From the NCBI GenBank assembly GCA_964427895.1, contig CAYRUZ010000023.1, forward strand, positions 1 to 14,917: a stretch of DNA of 14,917 bases, given 5' to 3'. The stretch comes from CAYRUZ01 sp964427895. GTDB taxonomy: Bacteria; Patescibacteriota; Gracilibacteria; Peribacterales; Peribacteraceae. Of the stretch, positions 1 to 7,779 are shown in pieces; position 1 is the first letter of the stretch, and each line of letters begins with the position of its first letter. The position numbers were made by a program, and so were the translations under genes. The notes beneath the pieces were generated by a model, which made no database searches, was not told the DNA's origin, and saw nothing but the letters and a program-made list of their open reading frames with translations.

Positions 1-377
1 CCTTCGTCTCGGCGCTGCGCCTGCTCGCCGGACCGTACGATTCTCACGGACTTTCCTCCTTAGCGCTCTTCCTCGGATTTGTGCTCCCAGCTACGCTGTG
101 GGTCACGACGGACATGGTCCGCCGACGCCGTTTAGAATTCCTTCCGACGGCGACGCTCGCCTTCCTGCTGATGATGCTCGCAATGCCGGGATTCATCTGG
201 GGATCAATCACGAGCATCGGCCGCGTCATCACCCCCGTCTATCCGCTGTTCATCCTCACCGCCGCGACGCGACGCTCGGCCCTGTCCGTTGGACTCCAGT
301 ACTGCCTCATTGCGCTGGGACTGCTCGCGACCGCCGGATTGATTCTCACCGTCCACGCCTACACGCTCTCCGCATGA
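1..377 (+). CDS. C-terminus of a polytopic membrane protein, possibly a GT-C glycosyltransferase (5' end outside window)
   Basis: The frame is open from base 3 to the TGA at 375-377, giving 124 visible residues with no start inside the window. Three strongly hydrophobic stretches are visible: one just before the basic loop MVRRRR, one around FLPTATLAFLLMMLAMPGF, and a last one ending a few residues before the stop. Between the second and third sits SIGRVITPVYPLFIL, which resembles the conserved (S)xGRY-xxPxFPLF region near the C-terminus of PIG-V-like and other GT-C mannosyltransferases. That resemblance is from memory of the family, and the catalytic N-terminus is missing. The stop overlaps the ATG of the next gene (ATGA), so it is co-translated with a DPM1-like GT2 that could make its lipid-linked donor. 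A plain hypothetical membrane protein remains possible. Confidence 0.6.
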   Translation, partial: FVSALRLLAGPYDSHGLSSLALFLGFVLPATLWVTTDMVRRRRLEFLPTATLAFLLMMLAMPGFIWGSITSIGRVITPVYPLFILTAATRRSALSVGLQYCLIALGLLATAGLILTVHAYTLSA

Positions 378-1054
378 CTCCGCTGCTCTCCATCATCGTC
401 CCCGTCTACAATGAGGAACGCACGATTGCATCGGTCATGGAAACGCTCGCACGCGTATGCGCCGACGCCCAGCTGGTGTACGTGGATGACGGATCGCACG
501 ACCGCTCCCTCGAAATCCTGCGGCAGCATGCGCGTCCGGAGGATATCGTCCTGACCAAGCCCAACGGCGGAAAGGGATCAGCTATTCGCCTGGGTCTGGA
601 GCATGCCAGCGGTGAATACACCGTCATTCAGGATGCGGATCTGGAGTACGACCCGGCGGATATCGCCCTGCTTCTGGCCGAAGCCGTGGCGCATCCGGGC
701 GAGGCCGTTTTCGGTTCCCGTTTCCTGCGCAAAAACCCTAACCTCTACAAGCGGTATCTCCTGGGAAACAAGGCGATCACGCTGGTGGTCAATGTGCTGT
801 ACGGTTCACGCCTGACGGATTCCTATACGTGCTACAAGTTGTTCCCGACGCACCTGATGAAAGAACTGCCGCTCAGCGCCCGGGGATTCGAACTTGAGGC
901 GGAGCTGTGCGCCTACCCCCTCAAACGGGGTATCGTGATCCGCGAAATTCCCATTTCGTACAAGCCTCGCACGCTGGAAGAAGGCAAGAAAATCCGCTGG
1001 AAAGACGCCGTTGTCGGTACCCGCACCCTTTTGCGCATCCGTTTCACAGGGTGA
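374..1054 (+). CDS. GT2 family glycosyltransferase, DPM1/polyprenyl-phosphate glycosyltransferase-like
   Basis: A 226-residue single-domain GT-A enzyme expected to move a sugar from a nucleotide donor to a polyprenyl phosphate or glycan acceptor at the cytoplasmic membrane face. It opens with LSIIVPVYNEERTI (residues 5-18). The nucleotide-binding YVDDGSHDRS has acidic residues D38/D39, and the metal-binding DAD is at 87-89 in VIQDADLEYDP. FGSRF (113-117), DSYTCYKLF (149-157) and a C-terminal KIRWKDAV are typical of the DPM1-like subgroup. There is no membrane segment after the catalytic domain, as in short DPM1 enzymes. I chose the ATG at 374 because it overlaps the upstream stop (ATGA) and lies directly before the GT2 core; the frame stays open further upstream but only as a shadow. 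The flippase follows 30 bp later. Donor and acceptor cannot be read from the sequence. Confidence 0.9.
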   Translation: MTPLLSIIVPVYNEERTIASVMETLARVCADAQLVYVDDGSHDRSLEILRQHARPEDIVLTKPNGGKGSAIRLGLEHASGEYTVIQDADLEYDPADIALLLAEAVAHPGEAVFGSRFLRKNPNLYKRYLLGNKAITLVVNVLYGSRLTDSYTCYKLFPTHLMKELPLSARGFELEAELCAYPLKRGIVIREIPISYKPRTLEEGKKIRWKDAVVGTRTLLRIRFTG

Positions 1055-1070
1055 ACTGCGGAAATTGCCG

Positions 1071-1076
1071 TATGAT
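1071..1076 (+). promoter_or_regulatory. candidate -10 element TATGAT before the flippase, possibly leaderless
   Basis: TATGAT (one mismatch from TATAAT) ends 8 bp before the flippase ATG at 1085, in the 30-bp gap after the GT2 stop. No -35 at 16-18 bp is visible. The spacing matches the other start-proximal -10 elements in this window. Confidence 0.4.
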
Positions 1077-1084
1077 GGGAGTGG

Positions 1085-2431
1085 ATGCTCCTCGATTTAT
1101 TCTGGCGCACGCTGCGCATCCCCTTCGTTCGCGATATCGCCACGATGCAGGTGGGGCGGGTGGTATACATGGGCCTGACGCTGGCGAGTTCGGTCTTCTT
1201 CGTCCGTTTGCTGGGCGAGGAACAGTATGGCGTCTACGCCGTCGCTTTGGCGTACGCGAGTACCTTCAAAGTCTTTCTCAATTTCGGCCAAGCCACATCG
1301 CTCCAAGTCTTCTTCGCCGAAGCGCGGGGGCGAGCAGATCGACACGGTGAACGCATCGTGCTTGCAACGTACCTGCAGTTAACAGCATTAACATCCGTTC
1401 TCCTGTTGGCACTCGCCTGCGTCTCGCCCCTCATCACGGACGCGCTCTATGCCGACCAGAGCATCGGCGTGCTCGGGGCATGCCTCTTCGTGAATAGCAT
1501 TCTTGATCTCTTCAACGGCGGATTGCTGTGCATTCTGCAGGCACTCCGCCACATCCGCACCAAAGTGTGGATGGAACAATCGGCAACGGCACTTTTCATC
1601 GTATCATCGATCATCGCACTGTTCTGGGGATTCGGCCCCATTGCTATCTTCCTCTGCCAACTGACAGTCAGTGCTATTTTCGTGGTCATTTCCGCGGTGA
1701 TATACCACCGCCTGGTAAGAGACGAAAACCTCCCTCCGTTGTATTCCCTTGTATGGATTCCCTTGGAGCAAACGTGGGGATACATCAAGCAGAGCATGCT
1801 GTTCTCCGTCGATAAGAACGCCGCGAACCTCTTTCCATCGAGCATCCTCTTCGCTCTGAGCATCGTCGCACCAGCCACCGTAGTCGGTGTCGTGCGCTTG
1901 GCCCTGCAGCTCGCGGCAGTCCCGACGTCCTTCCTGCTGCCACAGGTGAGCGAGCTATCCACAAGCGTCCTCGCCGCGATGAACCCGGCCAGGATCCGCG
2001 AAAAAACCATGATGCTCCTCAAGCACGCCACGCTCCTGCACGTCGGCATCAGCCTTGCGGCCATGATCGTCATGCCGCCATTGGTACCGCTCGTGTATGG
2101 CTCCGCCGCGCAGGCCGCGGTCGCCCCCATGCTCATCTTCATTGCCTTGTCGCTCCTCACGCCGCTCACGATCGTCAATGCCGCCATTCTGCGCCTGCAC
2201 CGCCGCACGATTATTTCCACGATCCTCTCAATCGTGACCCTCGGCGTGATGTGGGGTGCTGTGTTCGTCTTGCAACCCATTGTCGGCGATCTGCCCGCGT
2301 TTTACGGCGCATACGCTATCGAACAATGTTCCCTGCTGCTGCTAGCGGCCTACATCCTGACGCATCTGATCTCGAAAGAGCCGCCCGCGCGCCCCTCTAT
2401 GGCCGTCATTGAGGCAACAGTGAACGATTGA
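1085..2431 (+). CDS. Wzx-type polysaccharide flippase (MOP superfamily)
   Basis: A 448-residue integral membrane protein that likely flips lipid-linked oligosaccharide across the cytoplasmic membrane. It has about eleven or twelve hydrophobic segments (roughly residues 22-41, 48-68, 91-116, 126-150, 166-183, 186-207, 250-270, 312-336, 346-367, 375-397, 405-428) and a short polar tail. The N-terminal FFVRLLGEEQYGVYAVALA is the classic polysaccharide-export flippase signature (R-x-LG-x-xxYG-x-Y). Length fits the family's usual 400-500 residues. The ATG at 1085 has GGGAG only 3 nt upstream, too close for a good ribosome site, and a TATGAT hexamer 8 nt upstream. The gene ends 7 bp before the convergent methyltransferase. 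It is the only exporter in the window, so it most likely serves the surrounding glycosyltransferases. Confidence 0.9.
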   Translation: MLLDLFWRTLRIPFVRDIATMQVGRVVYMGLTLASSVFFVRLLGEEQYGVYAVALAYASTFKVFLNFGQATSLQVFFAEARGRADRHGERIVLATYLQLTALTSVLLLALACVSPLITDALYADQSIGVLGACLFVNSILDLFNGGLLCILQALRHIRTKVWMEQSATALFIVSSIIALFWGFGPIAIFLCQLTVSAIFVVISAVIYHRLVRDENLPPLYSLVWIPLEQTWGYIKQSMLFSVDKNAANLFPSSILFALSIVAPATVVGVVRLALQLAAVPTSFLLPQVSELSTSVLAAMNPARIREKTMMLLKHATLLHVGISLAAMIVMPPLVPLVYGSAAQAAVAPMLIFIALSLLTPLTIVNAAILRLHRRTIISTILSIVTLGVMWGAVFVLQPIVGDLPAFYGAYAIEQCSLLLLAAYILTHLISKEPPARPSMAVIEATVND

Positions 2432-2438
2432 GCCTGAC

Positions 2439-3257
2439 TTAGACGGGAACGCACCGGTACGTCGTCCCGTGGCCGAAGTTACGCAGAAACGGCACACCGG
2501 CGAAACGTTCGAGGAACCGACTTAATGGCAGGAAGAGCGAGCAATACGGGAAGATGACGGCACTGCAACGGTACGACGTAACACGCAGGCCGCCTCCTTC
2601 GATTCTCTTCTTCCCTTTCCACGGGAAGCGCCAGATGTGGATGAGTTCCATGTTCCCCTCGTACCCCTCATTCACGCCCTCCTGATTCGTGATGAGCGCA
2701 AACAGCACGCGGAGCATGCCATAAGGGACGGCGTACAGACTTTTGCGCGAGAGAACCCAGTACCGATCGCCTCCGAGGAGAGCACAAGCGCCCAAACTCA
2801 GACACGTCGGGATCGCGATGAAGACTTCTTTGCGGGCCAGGCGACCGAGCTCACGCGCACCTTGCTCGAAATCCGGCACATGCTCAAGGACGTGACTCGA
2901 TACAACGTAATCGAATGACTTATCGGGCAGCGGAATATGCTCGATATCCGTCTGCAGAAACGTCGCGGTCACCCCTTCGGACGCAGCGTATTCCTTGGCC
3001 GCCGCGATGTTCGGCTCGGAAATATCGATGCCAGTCACGATGCAGCCTTTCCTCGCGAGGAGGATGCTCAAAGCGCCATCTCCACAACCGGCGTCGAGGA
3101 CCGTCGCCCCCGCAGGGACGAGATCAACGAAGGCTTGGTACTGCATGTGGTGCGCATGATGTCGGATCGGAAACGGCGACGAGAACCGTTTCTCGACAAT
3201 ACGATCATGAAGACCGGTGTAAATTTCTTTATTGCGGGCAGCGTCGGCAATCGCCAT
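2439..3257 (-). CDS. class I SAM-dependent methyltransferase (type 11-like)
   Basis: A 272-residue soluble enzyme that should transfer a methyl group from S-adenosylmethionine. Motif I is ATVLDAGCGDGALSILL (residues 51-67). An acidic residue ending beta-2 is D78 in VTGIDIS, DIEHIPLPDKSFDYVVSSHVLEHV (in two parts, 104-118 and 119-127) carries the next motifs, and the C-terminal third is variable. It is the last gene of the minus-strand block, starting 3 bp after the stop of the upstream GT4, which suggests it O-methylates a sugar or caps the chain made by this locus. The acceptor is unknown and could also be a small metabolite. The ATG at 3257 has no Shine-Dalgarno sequence before it (upstream bases are pyrimidine-rich) and is placed by its spacing to the GT4 stop. 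Confidence 0.85.
   Translation of the reverse strand: MAIADAARNKEIYTGLHDRIVEKRFSSPFPIRHHAHHMQYQAFVDLVPAGATVLDAGCGDGALSILLARKGCIVTGIDISEPNIAAAKEYAASEGVTATFLQTDIEHIPLPDKSFDYVVSSHVLEHVPDFEQGARELGRLARKEVFIAIPTCLSLGACALLGGDRYWVLSRKSLYAVPYGMLRVLFALITNQEGVNEGYEGNMELIHIWRFPWKGKKRIEGGGLRVTSYRCSAVIFPYCSLFLPLSRFLERFAGVPFLRNFGHGTTYRCVPV
2443..2470 (+). terminator. weak hairpin after the flippase stop
   Basis: ACGGGA (2443-2448) can pair with TCCCGT (2465-2470) around a 16-nt loop, starting 11 bp after the flippase TGA. There is no T-tract and the hairpin lies inside the last codons of the convergent methyltransferase, so support for termination is weak. Confidence 0.2.
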
Positions 3258-3260
3258 GGG

Positions 3261-4430
3261 TCAGTGGGAAAGGAGTCGAGTATAAATTGCGATGTACTGT
3301 TTGGCGATGGTGTCCCATCCGTACTCCCGCAGAACGTAGTCGCGAGCATCTGCCCCTCGTTTTTCGAACGGAGTCGGATTCTCAAGATACGAAAGAATGG
3401 CATTCGCAAGGGGCTGCAAACGCTCTTGCGGAAGACGATCCGGCGGATCGTACGTGCACGCTTCGCTGTCGTAGATGGAGACCAGCGTGCCGTAGGCGTT
3501 GTCCCTGCCGATCAAATCGATAAGGCCGCCGACTTTGCTAGCAATGAGAGGCTTGGCCATACCCATCGCTTCGATACAGGAAATCGAGCGCGCTTCAGCA
3601 CTGCTAGGAACCAAGAGCAGATCGGCGTGCTGATAATACGGAAGCAACGTGTCGTTCGTCCGTTTCCCCAGCAGGGTGACACGATCCTCCAAGTGAAGCT
3701 CCTGGATGAGCGAGCGAATGAAGGACTCCATTCTCCCTTCGCCAATTGCGAAATAGTGGAAGTTCGGATTTTTCTCAGCAACAAGGGCTAACGCCTGCAC
3801 CAGAATGTGAATGCCGTTCTTCGGCACCAGACGGCGAACGGTGAGAAGACGCTTCACACCAGATGCCGTGGCTGAAAATTCCGGAGGGACCGCCAACGAT
3901 GGATTCGGCGTGAAGAGCGTCGCATCGTAGCCGTTGCTAATGAGCGTAATTTTGGAGCGCGGGACGAAGGCTGCCGTTAGGTCGGTGATTTCATCGCTCG
4001 TTGACGTGATGTACGTCGCCCCCTTCATAGACACGTACTGGCAGAGCAAGAAGAAGAACGACCCGAGTGCGGTTGGATGGGCTTCTGGCACGATACCTCT
4101 TCCCTGCTGCGTGAGGAGCATCGGCTTGCGACGCAGCATGCAGAGAACCGCACAAATGGCGGCAATGCGATGGCTGTACTGGCAGTGGACGATATCCGCC
4201 TCGCCGATGAGCTTCCATAAGACGCGCACGTGCCGCCAGAGGGCGGTCGGCCGAAATCTCCATCGCTCGCGATACACGCCGTCTTCATCCGCTGTCTGGG
4301 CCGTTGTGTTGGTGAAGACCGTTACCGTATGACCTTCGCGCTGAAAGATCGTCCGTAAATTAGCGACACAGACCTCTGCGCCTCCGACGTGGGGATAGTA
4401 ATCCTCACACGTGAGGAGAATCTTCAACAT
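3261..4430 (-). CDS. GT4 family glycosyltransferase
   Basis: A 389-residue GT-B retaining glycosyltransferase. The N-terminal acceptor domain begins LTCEDYYPHVGGAEV (residues 6-20) with the glycine-rich HVGGAE loop. The C-terminal donor domain starts near residue 193 after the linker ISNGYDATLF (164-173). The EX7E nucleotide-sugar motif is intact, with E279 and E287 in SAEARSISCIEAMG. It starts 2 bp after the stop of the SDR gene and is followed 3 bp later by the methyltransferase, so the three are almost surely one transcript. The start codon follows ATGTATAACT with no ribosome site. The sugar transferred cannot be deduced; the direct SDR neighbour suggests the SDR product may be its donor. 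Confidence 0.9.
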   Translation of the reverse strand: MLKILLTCEDYYPHVGGAEVCVANLRTIFQREGHTVTVFTNTTAQTADEDGVYRERWRFRPTALWRHVRVLWKLIGEADIVHCQYSHRIAAICAVLCMLRRKPMLLTQQGRGIVPEAHPTALGSFFFLLCQYVSMKGATYITSTSDEITDLTAAFVPRSKITLISNGYDATLFTPNPSLAVPPEFSATASGVKRLLTVRRLVPKNGIHILVQALALVAEKNPNFHYFAIGEGRMESFIRSLIQELHLEDRVTLLGKRTNDTLLPYYQHADLLLVPSSAEARSISCIEAMGMAKPLIASKVGGLIDLIGRDNAYGTLVSIYDSEACTYDPPDRLPQERLQPLANAILSYLENPTPFEKRGADARDYVLREYGWDTIAKQYIAIYTRLLSH

Positions 4431-4432
4431 AG

Positions 4433-5407
4433 TTATACATGTGAGAACAGTTCCTCATACTGCTTCAGCCATTCATACGTCTTGAGCAGCTGTGGCTCAA
4501 AATCGATGACAGGGCTGTAGCCGAGTTCCTGCTGTGTCTTCGAGATGTCCGCCCGTCGATTTTTAATGGAGTCCCACACGCGGTACGGCTTAAATTCGAT
4601 GCCCGCAGAGTTCTCGGCGATACGATTGATCATCTCTGCGAGCTGCACAATACGAATCTCATTGCCGGAACCGACGTTATAAATTTTGCCGTTGGCGATC
4701 TCTTTTTCGCAGGCAAGAAGGGATCCCTGAACCGTGTTCTCCATGTAATTGAAATCACGACTGGTCGTCTCATCGCCTGTAATCTGCAGGACATCTCCGC
4801 GCATCGCCCGCTGGAAGAAATTGGGGATGACATTGCGGTATCGCCCCGGCAATTCCCCAGGACCGAAAGAGTTGAAGTATCGAAGGATCGTCGTGTTCAT
4901 CCCGTGATGCTCGTGATAGAAATTCACGAGATATTCGCCATGAAGCTTGTTGATGGCGTACGGAGTATCGAGATGATAATCGGTGTTGTCGACGGAGTAA
5001 CTTTTTGCGTTGCCGTACACGCAGGAAGAGGAGGCGAACACGAACTTCTGCACTCCTGCACGGTGGGCATATTCGAGGACCTTTGCCGTTCCGAGACTGT
5101 TCACCTCGCAATCGGTAATGGGATGCTCGAGCGAGCTTTGATGGGCGAAATTCGCAGCTAAGTGAAAAACGACATGCTGCGGGCGATCGAGAAAGGCATG
5201 CCGGAGACACTCGTCGCTGACGATCGAGCGGCGCAGGTGCGTCACGCGTTTGTCGTGCAGGATGTCTTGAACGACAGACGGCGAGGAGGAACTGAAATCA
5301 TCAATGATCGTCAGACTCTCAACATTTTTTGAGAGAACGGACCGACTCAATGCCGAACCGATCGCTCCCAAACCGCCGGTGATCACTACGTGTTTACCTT
5401 CAAACAT
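4433..5407 (-). CDS. extended SDR NAD-dependent epimerase/dehydratase (nucleotide-sugar)
   Basis: A 324-residue Rossmann-fold nucleotide-sugar enzyme of the GalE/RmlB superfamily. The NAD-binding motif is TGGLGAIGSAL (residues 10-20), followed by the acidic IIDD near 34-37 that favours NAD(H). HLAAN (82-86), the catalytic SSSCVYG (126-132) and YAINK (Y150, K154) are intact, and RYFNSFGPGE (176-185) and NVGSGNEI (244-251) are typical of the family's sugar-binding part. It most resembles UDP-glucose 4-epimerase-like enzymes, but a 4,6-dehydratase or decarboxylase cannot be excluded. The ATG at 5407 puts TGG 11 residues in, the normal distance. A TTG at 5479 and an ATG at 5434 in frame would add a leader with no family match. 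About 97 bp separate it from the upstream 2-epimerase gene, so it may have its own promoter. Confidence 0.88.
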   Translation of the reverse strand: MFEGKHVVITGGLGAIGSALSRSVLSKNVESLTIIDDFSSSSPSVVQDILHDKRVTHLRRSIVSDECLRHAFLDRPQHVVFHLAANFAHQSSLEHPITDCEVNSLGTAKVLEYAHRAGVQKFVFASSSCVYGNAKSYSVDNTDYHLDTPYAINKLHGEYLVNFYHEHHGMNTTILRYFNSFGPGELPGRYRNVIPNFFQRAMRGDVLQITGDETTSRDFNYMENTVQGSLLACEKEIANGKIYNVGSGNEIRIVQLAEMINRIAENSAGIEFKPYRVWDSIKNRRADISKTQQELGYSPVIDFEPQLLKTYEWLKQYEELFSHV

Positions 5408-5429
5408 ACGTCGCAAAACTGACAGCGAG

Positions 5430-5438
5430 AGCATAGCA
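5430..5438 (-). promoter_or_regulatory. candidate extended -10 promoter before the SDR gene
   Basis: On the minus strand the 97-bp gap before the SDR gene carries TGCTATGCT, an extended -10 pattern (TGn plus TATGCT). It would start transcription about 15 nt before the ATG at 5407. No good -35 element is visible at 16-18 bp. This is the only sizeable gap inside the minus-strand block, which makes a second promoter plausible but unproven. Confidence 0.3.
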
Positions 5439-5504
5439 GGTCTCAGAGGCTCAGTCTCCCAGAAAGCAACCACACTCAAATGAGCAATAAAGGTATATTT
5501 TGGT

Positions 5505-6572
5505 TTACATCGACAAAAGAATATCGACGATGCGCTCCCCTGCTTTGCCGTCCCAGAGTGGCGGGATTGTCCCCACGGGGACGTTAGCCTCCTTCGCGGC
5601 AGCGATGATCAGGGTTCTATCGACAGGCTTCGTCAGGTCGACGAGTGTATTGGATCCAAGATCGATCGTGATCGGCCGCTCCGTGTTGGGACGAGCCGTG
5701 AAGCAGCGCTTGCGCAGGTACGTCGTCTCTTCCTGAATGCCGCCGGAATCCGTGAGGACGAACGCGCTGTCCATCACGAGACGGAGGAACGGCATGTACG
5801 GGAGCGGGTCGATCACATGCACGGCCGCTGACGAGGGGGCGAGGCCGAACTCTGCCATGCGCTGGCGCGTGCGCACGTGCAGCGGGAGGACGACGGGAAT
5901 GTGGCTGGCGAGTTCGTCGAGGAACAAAAAGAGTGACGCCAATGCATCGCGCGCATCGACGTTCGAGGGACGATGGAACGTGCCGATCACGAAGCGCTCG
6001 GGGGCTTCTGGACGGGGCAATGCCTCGATCGTCGGGAGCATGCGGATGAGGGTGTCGATCATCGTGTTGCCGACGAGGTGCGCCGCCCCCGGGGCCCCCT
6101 CCTTTTGGAGATGATCCATGCCAGACTGCTCGGTGCAGAAGAGGACGTCGGCGATGGCATCGATGGCGATGCGGTTGTTCTCCTCCGGCATGGAGAGATC
6201 GCCGGAGCGCAGGCCCGCTTCGACGTGCGCGAGACGCAACCCGGCGGCCGTCGCGGCGCGGGCGGTCGCCGCTGCGCCGTTGACGTCTCCGTACACGAGC
6301 ACCCAATCGGGGCGCTGTGTTTCGAGAACCTTCTTCATCTCCGCTTCGACGCGCACCTGCTGTTCGTCGTTCGCCCCCCCGTGGATGCCAAGGTTCACCT
6401 GCGGTACAGGGATGGCGAGCTCTTGGAAGAACACGTCGGAGAACAATGGATCGAAGTGTTGGCCCGTGTGGACGATGACGTGCTCGACGCCCGCTCGGCC
6501 GGCGAGTGCGTGATGCACAGCCGCCAGTTTGACGAAGTTGGGACGGGCCGATGCGACGCTGAGGATCTTCAT
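5505..6572 (-). CDS. non-hydrolysing UDP-N-acetylglucosamine 2-epimerase family (WecB/WbpI-like)
   Basis: A 355-residue GT-B-fold enzyme expected to invert C2 of a UDP-HexNAc, either UDP-GlcNAc to UDP-ManNAc or, as in WbpI/WlbD, the 2,3-diacetamido uronic acid. Seen: ASARPNFVKL (residues 7-16), HTGQHFD (35-41), GDV with D96, HVEAGLRS with E118, PEENNR (129-134) with E130/E131, THR-type GTFHRPSNVD with H200, TDSGGIQEE (274-282) and NTERPITI (296-303). These are the family's catalytic and UDP-binding positions. The HRPSN form instead of HRxEN is a known sub-variant as far as I recall. The ATG at 6572 overlaps the TGA of the upstream GT4 (ATGA), and a family-like start MKILSVASARP follows; longer in-frame extensions have no support. 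The substrate is inferred only from neighbours; a hydrolysing epimerase is less likely. Confidence 0.92.
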   Translation of the reverse strand: MKILSVASARPNFVKLAAVHHALAGRAGVEHVIVHTGQHFDPLFSDVFFQELAIPVPQVNLGIHGGANDEQQVRVEAEMKKVLETQRPDWVLVYGDVNGAAATARAATAAGLRLAHVEAGLRSGDLSMPEENNRIAIDAIADVLFCTEQSGMDHLQKEGAPGAAHLVGNTMIDTLIRMLPTIEALPRPEAPERFVIGTFHRPSNVDARDALASLFLFLDELASHIPVVLPLHVRTRQRMAEFGLAPSSAAVHVIDPLPYMPFLRLVMDSAFVLTDSGGIQEETTYLRKRCFTARPNTERPITIDLGSNTLVDLTKPVDRTLIIAAAKEANVPVGTIPPLWDGKAGERIVDILLSM

Positions 6573-7711
6573 GCGAGACGGGACACGATGCGTTCCATGC
6601 GGGATGTCCAAGCATAGCGATCGCACGTCTGACGCGCACGGCGTGCCCGTTCGCCTGCGGATGCCTCATCCATGAAGCACCAGCTGATGCCGCCGGCGAG
6701 GCTTTGGACATCCCCCGGGCGATAGAAGACGGCGGTGTCTGCATCGAGGATATCGTGCAAAGGCGGAAGATCCGCGCAGACGATGGGGCGCCCCGCAGCC
6801 ATGTACTCGAAGATCTTCAGGGGAGAGGTATCACGCCGGAAATAGGGATGATCTGATGCGGGTGCGGTGTAGACCAGCACGTCCGCGGCGGCGTAGACGC
6901 GCGGCACTTCTCCAAATGGGAGTTGACCAAGGACATGGACGTTCGCCGGAGCCTCCTCCCTCAATCGACGCGCGACATCATCGGGCCCGCCGGCAATCAG
7001 CACATGCAGGTTTTGGAACTGCGCCGACACGAGACGCGCGGCATCGAGTAATTGCTCGGGCCCCTTGGAGTGTCCCATCGTCGTGAGCGAGCCGGCGTAC
7101 GCGACGACGCGCGCATCTTCCGGCAGGCCGCATGAAGACCGCGCCGCAGCACGATCGGGGAGGGCGGCGAACGACGCGAGATCCACGCCGTCGGGCTCGA
7201 CGACGATGCGCTCGGGGGGCACGCCGAGATCGACGAGCTCGTCCTTCTGCGGGGACGTCAGGCACACGATAAGCGCGCACTGCTCGAGCTGACGCGCGAA
7301 GCGGCCTTTGAAAAAACGTGGGATCGCATGCAGTTCGACGACTACGGGGATCTTCGTCTTGAGAAGCGCGCCGACGATCGCCGGACTGCGGGTGTAGAGG
7401 ACGTCGATGTCCGCGGGACGCAATAGCGCAAGCAGATGGCGGACATAGCTTGCGACGTGGAGTTTCAATCCCACCACACCCGGCGTGTACCACGCGGCGA
7501 TGCCGTCGAATGCTGGCACGTACGTGAGCGCAACTCCACGATCGACATCATGATATCTCCAAAAATCCTCCGTGATCGGATTCTTCCTCGTCGGAACGTA
7601 CAGGTGCACGGCATGCCCGAGCGCGTGCAACGCCTCGGCGACGGCAGAGACCTGCCGGCCGTAGGCCCGCTCGCTGGGCAAACGCAAAGGGGTGCAATAC
7701 GCGATGCGCAC
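6569..7711 (-). CDS. GT4 family glycosyltransferase with GTG start
   Basis: A 380-residue GT-B glycosyltransferase. The N-terminal domain starts RIAYCTPLRLPSERAYG and includes DVLYTRSP (103-110) and VELHAIPRFF (125-134). The donor domain begins near residue 201 with RVVAYAGSLTTMGHSKG after the linker VEPDGVDLASF (171-181). The EX7E position reads D294-TSPLKIF-E302, so the first acidic residue is Asp; this SPLKIFEYMAAGRPIV form is common in a branch of GT4 and does not suggest inactivation. I chose GTG at 7711 because the family core begins right there and a TATACT hexamer lies 6 bp upstream; an ATG at 7765 would add 18 residues and swallow that promoter. It is the first gene of the minus-strand block and overlaps the 2-epimerase by ATGA. 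Confidence 0.88.
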   Translation of the reverse strand: MRIAYCTPLRLPSERAYGRQVSAVAEALHALGHAVHLYVPTRKNPITEDFWRYHDVDRGVALTYVPAFDGIAAWYTPGVVGLKLHVASYVRHLLALLRPADIDVLYTRSPAIVGALLKTKIPVVVELHAIPRFFKGRFARQLEQCALIVCLTSPQKDELVDLGVPPERIVVEPDGVDLASFAALPDRAAARSSCGLPEDARVVAYAGSLTTMGHSKGPEQLLDAARLVSAQFQNLHVLIAGGPDDVARRLREEAPANVHVLGQLPFGEVPRVYAAADVLVYTAPASDHPYFRRDTSPLKIFEYMAAGRPIVCADLPPLHDILDADTAVFYRPGDVQSLAGGISWCFMDEASAGERARRARQTCDRYAWTSRMERIVSRLA

Positions 7712-7717
7712 GCGGTC

Positions 7718-7723
7718 AGTATA
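7718..7723 (-). promoter_or_regulatory. -10 element TATACT for the minus-strand block, probably leaderless
   Basis: On the minus strand TATACT lies 6 bp before the GTG at 7711, so RNA would begin at or next to the start codon. There is no Shine-Dalgarno sequence and no clear -35 box; instead A-tract/GGCC repeats sit directly upstream (7724-7751). It is one hexamer mismatch away from TATAAT. Confidence 0.5.
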
Positions 7724-7751
7724 GGCTAAAACGGCCAAAAGGGCCTCAAAC
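7724..7751. repeat. three tandem 9-10 bp GGCC/A-tract repeats in the divergent promoter region
   Basis: On the plus strand the units are GGCTAAAAC (7724-7732), GGCCAAAAG (7733-7741) and GGCCTCAAAC (7742-7751). The last two also form the inverted repeat GGCC-AAAAG-GGCC (7733-7745). They abut the minus-strand -10 TATACT and lie about 32 bp from the plus-strand -10, so they could be an operator or UP-like element for both directions. Similar units occur beside the -10 at 13103-13108. Confidence 0.4.
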
Positions 7752-7779
7752 GCCGATTCAGGCATTGTCGGCGGATTTC

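Noticed and set aside
98..373. Possible 92-residue N-terminal extension of the first GT2
   Set aside because: The extension overlaps the membrane protein frame, is R/H/P-rich, and the GT2 core begins exactly at the ATG overlapping the upstream stop.
2937..3791. 284-codon plus-strand frame opposite the methyltransferase and GT4
   Set aside because: No recognisable domain, and it crosses the boundary of two well-supported opposite genes.
5408..5479. Possible TTG or upstream ATG start giving the SDR a 9-24 residue leader
   Set aside because: The leader is not a signal peptide and the NAD-binding motif is at the normal distance from the ATG at 5407.
5617..6744. 375-codon minus-strand frame overlapping the 2-epimerase in another phase
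   Set aside because: Arginine/proline/histidine-rich shadow; the 2-epimerase frame has all family motifs.
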